64,000 bases of DNA from Acrocarpospora pleiomorpha (GTDB lineage: Bacteria > Actinomycetota > Actinomycetes > Streptosporangiales > Streptosporangiaceae): the NCBI RefSeq assembly GCF_009687885.1, contig NZ_BLAF01000009.1, forward strand, positions 128,333-192,332, in the 5' to 3' direction. Made by a program: the position numbers and the translations under genes. Below the pieces are notes generated by a model that made no database searches, was not told where the DNA came from, and saw nothing but the letters and a program-made list of their open reading frames with translations. This document shows positions 43,434 to 51,861 of the stretch, piece by piece. Positions within the stretch are counted from its first letter, which is position 1; each line of letters opens with the position of its first letter.

Positions 43434-43608
43434 TCGGTCCAGGAGATCAGCGCGGGCGTCCAGGAGACCTACGGCTACGACCCGGTCGAGCGGACCGGCA
43501 AGTCGATCTTCGACTACCTGCCCCGAAGGACGTACCCGGCATCCAGGCCCAGATCCACCGCATGATCGAGGACGAGAGCACGACCAATGCGATCGAGAAG
43601 AGCCGGGG
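43434..43608 (+). pseudogene. Frameshifted PAS-domain fragment
   Basis: One frame reads ETYGYDPVERTGKSIFDYLP; after a shift around 43522 a second frame reads PKDVPGIQAQIHRMIEDES. Joined, they form a typical PAS-sensor segment. No start, stop-bounded gene or downstream output domain remains. Nothing else recognisable fills 43609-43738. Confidence 0.6.
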
Positions 43609-43738
43609 AAGCAGGCCTGGTCACGCCCCGTCGGTGCCGCACAGGATTGCCAGCCGATCGAACCCCTATGAGGGCCCAATCGTCAGCGACGTTCCCTGGC
43701 GTGGAGCGGTTATGACCCACAGTAACGACTACGCTTTT

Positions 43739-43768
43739 GGTTGGCCCCGCGCCCGCGGGGATGGCCCG
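43739..43768 (+). CRISPR. Single type I-E-like CRISPR repeat, orphan
   Basis: A lone 30-nt copy built around CCCCGCGCCCGCGGGGATGG, matching the consensus of actinomycete type I-E repeats. No second repeat follows at the expected spacing of about 61 bp, and no cas genes are in the window. It may be a decayed array or chance in GC-rich DNA. Confidence 0.35.
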
Positions 43769-43837
43769 TTGCCGTATCACTTCGAGCCTGGGAACTCCGG
43801 CAGGATGATCGTGTGACTAGCGGACAGGTGGGATGTT

Positions 43838-45052
43838 GTGGACGATCGGTTGCTGGAATTGCGGGTGCGTAACTTCCGAAGCCTACGAGATATCACGCTT
43901 CCACTTGGGCCCGTGAACGTGATGGTCGGGCCGAACGGCGCGGGAAAAACTAATGTGCTCGAAGTCTTCCGATTCCTGGCTGACATCGTGAGAACGGACT
44001 TGGAACCGGCACTCGAACGCCGGGGTGGTCTTGAGTCAATTCTGTTCCGCGGCGACCGAGCTGATGACTTTCTTCAGATCGACCTTAGCGGCACCTGGGA
44101 CGCCCAGACTGTGGCAGGTCACTATACGCTCAAACTTACCGGTCCCGTCCTAGCCCGCGAAGAGCGGTTCGTTTTCGATTTTGCGGACGGAACACGGAGG
44201 CTGACCCAGGTGGAAGGGGCCAGCGCATCGATGGAGACGCTCGCACCGGATGGTTCAGTGCGCGAAATACTCGCGCCTCCTCCTTTCCGGCTTGACGAGA
44301 GTCGGCTCGGTGAAGCTGCCCTGGGCATCAACCCTCTCAGCAGTGGGCTTTCCACGCTCTCTCGGCTGGCTCCCGGGATGGGCGGTGCGCAAGTGCGTTC
44401 ACTCGCCGACTTCCTGGATTCCTTCAAGATAGTACAGATTGACGTGGAAGCAGCGGCCAAGCCTTCGCGCATGCGGGGGACCAAGTTCTCCGCGATTGAT
44501 TCGGACGCCTCCAACCTGGCCATCTCCCTCCTTTCACTGTCGGCCACGGAGGCATGGGAGTTCCTTGTGGCAGACGCTGTCGCGGTGCTGCCACAGTTGG
44601 AGGACATCGACTTCGAGCACCCGTCCGGCCCGGCTCGTGAAGTAGTGGTAGTCCTACGCGAAAGGGGCCTGCGTGACCCCACCCAACTCGCGGACGCCTC
44701 GTACGGAACGATCCGCCTGCTGAGCCTGCTGGCCCTCCTCTACGACCCGAGGCCGCCCGCGCTGACGTGCATCGAGGAAATCGACCACGGGCTTCACCCG
44801 CAGGCACTGGAGCTACTGGTCAACCGCATACGCGAACAAAGCAAGCGCACCCAGTTCCTCATCGCGACGCATTCTCCGGCATTCGCCAACCGCCTGACGC
44901 CGGATGAGCTCATCGTGTGCGAGCGGTCAGCCGACGGATCCTCGATCATACCCGCGATCTCAAATGAGAAAGTAAAAGAGATCGTCGCGGCCAGCGAAGG
45001 GCTGCCGCTTGGTGAACTCTGGTTCTCCGGCGCGCTCGGGGGTGATCTGTGA
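43838..45052 (+). CDS. AAA ATPase of the RecF/OLD-like class
   Basis: 404 residues. Walker A GPNGAGKTN (Lys37) follows the typical opening LLELRVRNFRSLRDI. The C-terminal half has the signature region ASYGTIRLLSLLALL, Walker B LTCIEEIDHGLHP and the ATHSP His switch. The middle is a lid of about 230 residues without coiled coil, the AAA_21/AAA_15 layout. GTG 43838 with GGTGGG upstream. The stop overlaps the next start (GTGA), so the two products should work as one unit. Such ATPase+TOPRIM pairs are typical of OLD- and PARIS-like phage defence, a role I infer here. Confidence 0.85.
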   Translation: MDDRLLELRVRNFRSLRDITLPLGPVNVMVGPNGAGKTNVLEVFRFLADIVRTDLEPALERRGGLESILFRGDRADDFLQIDLSGTWDAQTVAGHYTLKLTGPVLAREERFVFDFADGTRRLTQVEGASASMETLAPDGSVREILAPPPFRLDESRLGEAALGINPLSSGLSTLSRLAPGMGGAQVRSLADFLDSFKIVQIDVEAAAKPSRMRGTKFSAIDSDASNLAISLLSLSATEAWEFLVADAVAVLPQLEDIDFEHPSGPAREVVVVLRERGLRDPTQLADASYGTIRLLSLLALLYDPRPPALTCIEEIDHGLHPQALELLVNRIREQSKRTQFLIATHSPAFANRLTPDELIVCERSADGSSIIPAISNEKVKEIVAASEGLPLGELWFSGALGGDL

Positions 45053-45732
45053 GCCGGAATGGCGGCACCCGAACTCGTGCCGTGAAACGCCCTGTCGTCG
45101 TCCTGGTCGGAGAGGACAGCAATGATCGCCGCTGTCTGCGAACCCTGCTCGAAGAGCACTGCCCAGATATGCGCGGACGACTGGTCGAGATCAATCCGAG
45201 CATGAAATTCTGGGCGGCAGGAAACGAACGTCTGGACGAACGGGTCGACCGGTTGCGCAAGCTGGTCAACGCTCGTGCCGCGCGGGAGGGCGCGGAGGTC
45301 GCCTGTGTTTTCGTGCACGAGGATCTGGACCGGGCGGATAGCAGCGAATATCCCGTACTGCGCGAGCGTGTGGAAAAGGCGATGAACAAGGCGCTGGGCT
45401 CCGCGCATTATGTATTGGCAGTGTGGGAAACCGAGGCGTGGCTGTTACTTTTCCCTGACGCGCTCGCCGCATTCGTAGCGAACTGGCAGTTGCCAGCGAG
45501 ATACCGGGGCAGAGATACCGGTCGGCTCTCCGACCCGAAGCGGATCCTCATGAACGAGGTCAGTCGCTCGGGCCGCAGATATCGAGAGTCAGATGCGCCG
45601 GAGATCTTCGAGAAGGCCAGGGAGATGAGGCTCCTGGCGCATCCTGTCGGGTCGAACCGTTCGTGGACCCAATTGTGCGGTGATGCGACTCGATGCTGCT
45701 CGGAACACCTGCGCCAACCCGCACACCCCTGA
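45049..45732 (+). CDS. TOPRIM-like (DUF4276-type) partner of the AAA ATPase
   Basis: 227 residues. The N-terminal strand VVVLVGEDSNDRRCL supplies Glu22, and ACVFVHEDLDRAD supplies a DxD pair (Asp92, Asp94), the metal-binding layout of TOPRIM nucleases. ETEAWLL resembles the conserved block of DUF4276 proteins. I am fairly sure of the fold, less of the exact family (DUF4276 versus DUF4435). The C-terminus past about residue 205 is Cys/His-rich and may be altered near the repeat border. Confidence 0.7.
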   Translation: MSRNGGTRTRAVKRPVVVLVGEDSNDRRCLRTLLEEHCPDMRGRLVEINPSMKFWAAGNERLDERVDRLRKLVNARAAREGAEVACVFVHEDLDRADSSEYPVLRERVEKAMNKALGSAHYVLAVWETEAWLLLFPDALAAFVANWQLPARYRGRDTGRLSDPKRILMNEVSRSGRRYRESDAPEIFEKAREMRLLAHPVGSNRSWTQLCGDATRCCSEHLRQPAHP

Positions 45733-45817
45733 ACGCGACCCGCCGGGCGCCGGTCATGGTCCGCGATGATCTCGTGCCCGCTGGGGGCAGTCGTCGAGGT
45801 CGTTCAGCGGTCCTGAA

Positions 45818-45894
45818 GGTCTCGATCAGTATGGCGAGTTCAGCGATCCGCGTGCCCTCATGAGAAACGTTGTCGTTACGACTAGGTCAAACGG
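45818..45894 (-). repeat. Degraded copy of merR 5' end and operator
   Basis: Aligns in the same orientation with 43223-43299 (start of merR plus its TTGAC dyad) at roughly 83% over 77 bp. It has no attached gene. With the intact copy it brackets the PAS fragment, CRISPR-like repeat and AAA/TOPRIM pair. Confidence 0.8.
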
Positions 45895-45931
45895 CAGCGG
45901 AAACGCACGGTGTGGTCGCTAGCATCCCCGC

Positions 45932-46854
45932 ATGTCAGGGTTTGTCCGCTATGTGCTGGTTGGCTTGTTGGCTGGTTCGGGGGCGACGTACCTTCCGTCG
46001 GGAGCGTGGCCGCGCCTTGCACCACGCGATATCGGGATGAGAGGGCGGCAGAGGAAGCTCGGCGCGAGCTGGATGTGGAGTTAGGTGAGCTGGTCGCTCA
46101 TCGGCCGGGACAGGTCGCGGTCATGGTCAAGGATCTGATTACCGGGGCGACCGTCGGCTACCGGTCCACTCGGAAGGATCAGATCACTGCTAGTGGGAGC
46201 AAGGTGGACATTCTGGTCACGCTGCTGCGCCAGGTTCGGGCGGAGCGTCGGAGACTCACCGCCGCGGAGCAGGCGACTGCCGAGGACATGATCCGCCATA
46301 GCGACAACCTTGCCGCCGATGAGCTCTACCGCCGGATCGGTGGGGCCGCCGGGTTGGAGACCACCTACCGCCAGCTCGGCCTGACCGATACCGCCCCTGG
46401 CCCCAGCCACTTCTGGGGCACCACCACCAGCCCAGCCGATCGGGTACGACTGCTCACCGCCCTGGTCAAAGGCACCCAAGGGCTCGCACCGGAGGACCGG
46501 GCCTACGTGCTGGCCCTGATGGAGCAAGTCGAGCCCGCCCAGAAGTGGGGAATCAGCGCGGGAGCCCGGCCTGGCGATCGGGTCGCGCTCAAGAACGGCT
46601 GGACGCCGCGGGCGTTTGTGGACAACACCTGGGCGGTGACCAGCTACGGCCGGGTCTTCGGGCCGGGCCGCGACTACCTGATCTCCGTGCAATCCGACAT
46701 CCAACCCACCATGGAAACCGGCATAGCCACGATCGAACAGGTCAGCGCCCTCGTGTCCCGGCGCCTTCCCGGCCTCGGCCTGGTCCGGCTCTACCCGTGC
46801 GTGCCGCTGCCCCTCAGGGGGACCTTCCCCTTAATTCCTACCTGGACAATATGA
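45932..46854 (+). CDS. Class A beta-lactamase-like serine hydrolase, apparent frameshift
   Basis: Serine hydrolase of the class A beta-lactamase/D,D-peptidase fold. Motifs are SGSK (SxxK), SDN in RHSDNLAADELY, and KNG in ALKNGWTP where KTG is usual. The signal peptide MSGFVRYVLVGLLAGSG starts at ATG 45932 in one frame, while the body lies in another. Adding one G to the five-G run at 45979-45983 joins them. As written, frame 1 stops at 46084, so this is a pseudogene, a sequencing error, or a gene read from an internal start without a signal peptide (GTG 45910 is open in the body frame). Without the lesion the product would be about 308 residues. Confidence 0.7.
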
Positions 46855-46877
46855 ATTATTCATGCCAAGATTCGAGC

Positions 46878-46940
46878 ATGGATGCCCTGACCGAGCGTCG
46901 CTACATCGATCTGCTCCGCGTCTGCAGCGCCGCCTGTTGA
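46878..46940 (+). CDS. Short cysteine-ended leader peptide
   Basis: 20-residue ORF ending R-R-Y-I-D-L-L-R-V-C-S-A-A-C. It fits the actinobacterial putative leader peptides (RR-x-x-DL-x-R-x-x-S/A-x-x-C) that precede sulphur and cysteine genes and are thought to act as cysteine-sensing upstream ORFs. The stop lies 53 nt before the next gene. The ribosome site is weak (TTCGAGC). Confidence 0.6.
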   Translation: MDALTERRYIDLLRVCSAAC

Positions 46941-46993
46941 TCTACCGCGCACCCCCGTCGGCCACATCAACCAGGCAAAAAAGGAGAATCCCG

Positions 46994-47464
46994 ATGTCTC
47001 AGGCGAACGTCATCGACTTCGTCCCGCGTTCCGCTCACGAACCGATCGTGGATGACGGCACCGTGCTCGGTGTCATCCCCGTTCCCGGCACCGATTCCGC
47101 GCTTGTCATCGTCAGCCACCTGGTCTCCGCACCGCGTACGGAACCGCGAGCGGAACCCGAGCTGCCGCCGCGCCGCCGGGACGACCTGGAGATCGACCGC
47201 GACACCCGCACCGTCCGCCTGGACGGCGTCTCGGTCGAACTGACCTACCGCGAGTTCGAGCTGCTCGATTACCTGGCCGCCGCGCCCGGCCGCGTCTACA
47301 ACCGCAAACAGCTCATGGCCGCCGTCTGGGACCGGTACGGCGACGACAACGCCCGCACGATCGACGTGCACATTCTCCGCCTCCGCCGCAAACTCGGGCG
47401 GCACGCGGAGCGGATCATCACCGTGCGCAACGTGGGTTACAAGTACCAGGCTCCGCCCCGCTGA
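46994..47464 (+). CDS. Winged-helix regulator without receiver domain
   Basis: 156 residues. An N-terminal disordered part with an IPVPGTDSALVIVSH strand is followed by an OmpR/PhoB-type DNA-binding domain at about 60-155 (VRLDGVSVELTYREFELLDY, VWDRYGDDNARTIDVHI, RNVGYKY). There is no phospho-acceptor domain, so it is not a classical response regulator. ATG 46994 with AAGGAGA is unambiguous. Confidence 0.85.
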   Translation: MSQANVIDFVPRSAHEPIVDDGTVLGVIPVPGTDSALVIVSHLVSAPRTEPRAEPELPPRRRDDLEIDRDTRTVRLDGVSVELTYREFELLDYLAAAPGRVYNRKQLMAAVWDRYGDDNARTIDVHILRLRRKLGRHAERIITVRNVGYKYQAPPR

Positions 47465-47524
47465 CGCGCCCGGAGAAAACGATTGGCGGTGCCCAGGGGC
47501 GGGTTGCCTATCCTTGAGGACGGA

Positions 47525-50500
47525 ATGAATACGCTCTCCGACCTCCAGGGCCGCCTGCCCCACCTGATGTTGCGCGATCAGCGCAGGCTGGGCCGCCGCC
47601 TCGACGGCATGCGCAAAGTCCGCGACCCGAAGGCCCGGCAGGCCATCGCCGCGCAGATCTCCGGCGAACTCGACGTCGCGGAACAGCGGGTCGCGGTCCG
47701 GCGCGCCGCCGTTCCCGTGCTCACCTATCCCGACCAGCTGCCGGTCAGCCAGCGCAAGGACGACATCCTGGCGGCGATCAGGGACCACCAGGTCGTGATC
47801 GTCGCGGGCGAGACCGGTTCCGGCAAGACCACCCAGCTGCCGAAGATCTGCCTGGAGCTGGGCCGGGGTGTGCACGGCCTGATCGGGCACACCCAGCCGC
47901 GCCGGATCGCGGCCAGGACCGTCGCCGAGCGCATCGCCGAGGAGCTGGAGATCCCGCTCGGGGAGGCGGTCGGCTACAAGGTCAGGTTCACCGACCATTC
48001 GAGCGACGGCACCCTGGTCAAACTGATGACGGACGGCATCCTGCTGGCCGAAATGCAGACCGACCGGTTCCTCTCCCAGTACGACACACTGATCATCGAC
48101 GAGGCCCACGAACGCAGCCTCAACATCGACTTCATTCTTGGGTACGTCAAGCAGTTGTTGCCCAAACGCCCCGACCTCAAGGTCGTCATCACCTCGGCCA
48201 CGATCGACCCCGAACGGTTCTCCCAGCATTTCGGCGGCGCGCCGATCGTGGAGGTGAGCGGGCGGACGTACCCGGTGGAGGTGCGCTATCGCCCGATCGA
48301 TGAGGATCAGGACGACCAGACGCAGGCGATCGTGGACGCGGTCGACGAGCTGAACCGGGAAGGCCCGGGGGACATTCTCGTCTTTCTCAGCGGGGAGCGG
48401 GAGATCCGCGACACCGCCGACGCGTTGAAGGGCCGCCGCGAGGAGATCCTCCCGTTGTACGCGCGACTGTCGGCGGGCGAGCAGCACCGGGTGTTCCAGC
48501 GGCACACCGGGCGGCGGATCGTGCTGGCCACCAACGTGGCCGAGACGTCGCTGACGGTGCCGGGCATCAAGTATGTGATCGACCCCGGGAATGCCCGTAT
48601 TTCGCGGTACAGCCACCGGCTGAAGGTGCAGCGGCTGCCGATCGAGCCGATCTCGCAGGCGTCGGCCAACCAGCGGAAGGGGCGCTGCGGGCGTACGTCC
48701 GACGGGGTGTGCATCCGGCTGTACGCCGAAGAGGACTTCGGTGGGCGGCCGGAGTTCACGGATCCGGAGATTCTCCGTACCAACCTGGCGAGCGTCATCT
48801 TGCAGATGACCTCGCTCGGGCTGGGGGACATCGCGGCGTTCCCGTTCGTGGAGCCGCCGGACAGCAGGCAGGTGAAGGACGGCGTCAACCTGCTGCACGA
48901 GCTGGGGGCGCTGGACGCGAAGGGCGGGCTGACGCCGCTGGGGCGCAAGCTGGCGCAGTTGCCGGTGGACCCGCGGCTGGCCAGGATGGTGCTGGAGGCC
49001 GACCAGAACGGCTGCGTGCGCGAAGTGATGATCATCACGGCGGCGTTGTCGATCCAGGATCCGCGCGAACGTCCGGCCGACAAGCAGCAGGCCGCCGACG
49101 AGAAGCACCGCAGGTTCGCGGACAAGGAATCCGACTTTCTCACTTACCTGAATCTGTGGCGGTATCTGCGGGAGAAGCAGCAGGAGCTGTCCTCCAGCGC
49201 GTTCCGGCGGCTGTGCAAGGCTGAGTTCCTCAACTACCTGCGGGTTCGCGAGTGGCAGGACATCGACAGCCAGCTGCGGCAGGTCGCCAAGACCCTCGGC
49301 GTCACGCTCAACAGCGCCGACGCCGACCCGCAGCGGGTGCATCTGTCGCTGCTGGCGGGGCTGCTGTCGCATATCGGCGTCAAGGACGTGGCCAAGAAGG
49401 AGCAACCGGGGCAGCGGCGGCCGCTCACCGAGTATGTCGGCGCCCGCAACGCCCGCTTCGCGATCTTCCCTGGGTCGGCGCTGGCCCGGAAGCAACCGCA
49501 ATGGGTGATGTCGGCGGAACTGGTGGAGACGTCCCGGCTGTGGGCGCGGGTCAATGCCAAGATCGAGCCGGAGTGGGTCGAACCGCTCGCGCAGCATCTG
49601 GTCAAACGCGCGTACAGCGAGCCGCACTGGGAGAAGGACCAGGCCGCGGTGATGGCCCTGGAGAAGGTGACGCTTTACGGCGTTCCCATCGTCACCGAGC
49701 GTAAGGTCAACTACGGCAGGATCGATCCCGAGCTGTCGCGCGAGCTGTTCATCCGGCGCGCGCTGGTGGACGGCGACTGGCGGACCCACCATCCGTTCTT
49801 CCACGAGAACCGTAAGCTCCTGCAGGAGGTTGAGGAGCTGGAGGAGAAGGCCCGCCGCCGCGACATCCTGGTCGACGACGAGACCCTCTTCGACTTCTAC
49901 GATCAGCGCATTCCGGCCGAGGTGGTGTCCGGGCGGCATTTCGACAGCTGGTGGAAGAAAGCGCCCGACAAGACGATTCTCACGTTCTCGCCGGACATGC
50001 TGGTCAACGAGAACGCCGATGTCAGCGCCCGCGACTATCCGGACGTGATCCGGCAGAGCGGTCAGCGTATGAAGCTGAGCTACCAGTTCGAGCCTGGTAC
50101 CGAAGCCGACGGTGTCACCGTGCACGTGCCGTTGCAGGTGCTCAACCAGGTCAACGGCGCGGGCTTCGACTGGCAGATCCCCGGCCTGCGGGAGGATCTG
50201 ATCACCGCGCTGATCCGGTCGCTGCCCAAACATCTGCGGCGTAACTTCGTTCCCGCGCCCAACTTCGCCAAATCCGTGCTGGAACGGGTGACACCGGGCA
50301 GCGAGCCGATCCTGGACGCGCTGGAGCGCGAGTTGCACCGCATGACCGGGGTGGTGATTCCCCGGGAGGCGTGGAGCATGGAGCAGGTGCCCGACCATCT
50401 GCGCGTGACCTACCGGGTGGTGGACGAGCGCAAACGGCCGGTCGCCGAGGACAAGGATCTCGACGCGCTGAAACGCCGGCTCGCGCCCAAACTCCGGGCC

Positions 50501-51361
50501 ACCCTCTCTGAGGCCGCCACCGGCCTCGAACGCGAGGGCCTGACCTCCTGGACGATCGGGACCCTGCCGAAGGTGTTCGAGCAGGGCCGGTTGCGGGCCT
50601 ATCCGGCGCTGGTCGATCGCGGTGACACGGTCGCGGTCCGGATGTTCGAGACGCCGGCCGAGCAGGAGCGCGCCATGTGGGCGGGCACCCGGCGACTGCT
50701 CCTGCTCAGCACCCTCAACCCCGCCAAATCCATCCTTCGCGGCCTCACCACCACCCAGAAACTCGCTCTCAGCCGCAGCCCGCACGGCGGCGCCACCGCC
50801 CTCTTCGACGACTGCGCCGCCTGCGCCGCCGACAAACTCATCAAGGACGCCGGCGGCCCCGCCTGGGACGAGCAGTCGTTCACCCGCCTTCACGACCACC
50901 TCAGATCCGACCTGTACGCGACGACTCACGACGTCGTCACGAAAGTCGAACGCGTGCTCGCCCTCTGGCACACCGTCCAGAACGCCACCAAAGGCCCCGC
51001 CGACGCCGTAGCCGACATCAAGGACCAGCTAGGCAACCTCGTCTTCCCCGGCTTCGTCACCGCCACCGGCCATGCCCGCCTCCCCGACCTCCAGCGCTAC
51101 CTCAAAGCCATCGAACGCCGCCTCGAAAAACTCCCCGACGACCCGCACCGCGACCGCGAATGGATGTTCAAAGTCCACGACATCGAAGACGACTACCGCG
51201 ACCTGGTGGACAAACTTCCCCCCGCCCGCCGCGACGCCCCCGCCGTCAAGGACATCCGCTGGATGATCGAAGAACTCCGCGTCAGCTTCTTCGCCCAGCA
51301 ACTCGGCACCCCGACCCCGGTCTCCGAAAAACGCATCAGAAAGGCGATGGAACAGCTGTAG
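47525..51361 (+). CDS. hrpA: HrpA-type DEAH RNA helicase
   Basis: 1278-residue ATP-dependent RNA helicase. Walker A GETGSGKTT, DEAH in IIDEAHERS, SAT in VITSATIDP, motif VI QRKGRCGRTS, then HA2, OB-fold (VVSGRHFDSWW) and the long HrpA C-terminal region (DUF3418) to the end. ATG 47525 (GAGGACGGA upstream) is preferred over the TTG at 47483. An antisense open frame over most of the gene is a GC-rich shadow. It probably acts on structured mRNA or ribosome rescue. Confidence 0.93.
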   Translation: MNTLSDLQGRLPHLMLRDQRRLGRRLDGMRKVRDPKARQAIAAQISGELDVAEQRVAVRRAAVPVLTYPDQLPVSQRKDDILAAIRDHQVVIVAGETGSGKTTQLPKICLELGRGVHGLIGHTQPRRIAARTVAERIAEELEIPLGEAVGYKVRFTDHSSDGTLVKLMTDGILLAEMQTDRFLSQYDTLIIDEAHERSLNIDFILGYVKQLLPKRPDLKVVITSATIDPERFSQHFGGAPIVEVSGRTYPVEVRYRPIDEDQDDQTQAIVDAVDELNREGPGDILVFLSGEREIRDTADALKGRREEILPLYARLSAGEQHRVFQRHTGRRIVLATNVAETSLTVPGIKYVIDPGNARISRYSHRLKVQRLPIEPISQASANQRKGRCGRTSDGVCIRLYAEEDFGGRPEFTDPEILRTNLASVILQMTSLGLGDIAAFPFVEPPDSRQVKDGVNLLHELGALDAKGGLTPLGRKLAQLPVDPRLARMVLEADQNGCVREVMIITAALSIQDPRERPADKQQAADEKHRRFADKESDFLTYLNLWRYLREKQQELSSSAFRRLCKAEFLNYLRVREWQDIDSQLRQVAKTLGVTLNSADADPQRVHLSLLAGLLSHIGVKDVAKKEQPGQRRPLTEYVGARNARFAIFPGSALARKQPQWVMSAELVETSRLWARVNAKIEPEWVEPLAQHLVKRAYSEPHWEKDQAAVMALEKVTLYGVPIVTERKVNYGRIDPELSRELFIRRALVDGDWRTHHPFFHENRKLLQEVEELEEKARRRDILVDDETLFDFYDQRIPAEVVSGRHFDSWWKKAPDKTILTFSPDMLVNENADVSARDYPDVIRQSGQRMKLSYQFEPGTEADGVTVHVPLQVLNQVNGAGFDWQIPGLREDLITALIRSLPKHLRRNFVPAPNFAKSVLERVTPGSEPILDALERELHRMTGVVIPREAWSMEQVPDHLRVTYRVVDERKRPVAEDKDLDALKRRLAPKLRATLSEAATGLEREGLTSWTIGTLPKVFEQGRLRAYPALVDRGDTVAVRMFETPAEQERAMWAGTRRLLLLSTLNPAKSILRGLTTTQKLALSRSPHGGATALFDDCAACAADKLIKDAGGPAWDEQSFTRLHDHLRSDLYATTHDVVTKVERVLALWHTVQNATKGPADAVADIKDQLGNLVFPGFVTATGHARLPDLQRYLKAIERRLEKLPDDPHRDREWMFKVHDIEDDYRDLVDKLPPARRDAPAVKDIRWMIEELRVSFFAQQLGTPTPVSEKRIRKAMEQL

Positions 51362-51411
51362 GCCCCACGTGCTACTTCCGCCTACCCGACTTCGCCCAAG
51401 GGAGACACCGC

Positions 51412-51640
51412 CTACTCGGTGAGCCGGCTCTGGGGTGAGGCGGGGTAGGCGCTCTGGTAAGGGACGGTCATTACCCACCCGTGGCGAAGGAGGTAGGTGA
51501 TGGCCTGCCGGACCCCTGGAGACGCTGTACTCGGTGACGAGGGCGCCTTCGCTGGGGACGGGGCGGCGGCCGGGGATATGGCCGCTGCGAATGTCGGCGG
51601 CGATCCGGTCGGCGATCTGCTGGTAGCGGGGGGGGGGTGA
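51412..51640 (-). pseudogene. GntR-family regulator fragment with frameshift
   Basis: The reverse strand encodes RYQQIADRIAADIRSGHI and SEGALVTEYSVSR, the GntR winged helix. After a shift near 51510 it continues as RQAITYLLRHGWVMTVPY and reaches a stop at 51412. The 5' end is missing near the G-run at 51630. The rest of 51641-51861 shows no gene. Confidence 0.75.
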
Positions 51641-51861
51641 GGTGGGCTGAGCGTCGGCGGTCTGGTCGGCGACTACGGCCTGGCCCCCTACATCACAGCC
51701 AAGCCTGAAGCCGGACCTGTGGCCCCAGACCCCGCCCGATGAGTCACGCTAGCCCTGCATTCCGCACGTGATCACCATTGACCTGGGGTGATCATCTAAG
51801 GTGCCGGATCTTGTATAGCGACTGAGTTGCAACGATGCAGCGTGTGCGGAAAACGGGGCTA

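Noticed and set aside
43406-43816. 136-codon open frame between merR and the ATPase as a real gene
   Set aside because: The PAS-like content is split between two frames and no ribosome site precedes it; treated as a pseudogene fragment.
46967-50971. Very long antisense open frame (about 1330 codons) over hrpA
   Set aside because: The sense strand encodes a full HrpA helicase with all motifs; the antisense frame is low-complexity Arg/Gln/Leu sequence typical of GC-rich shadows.
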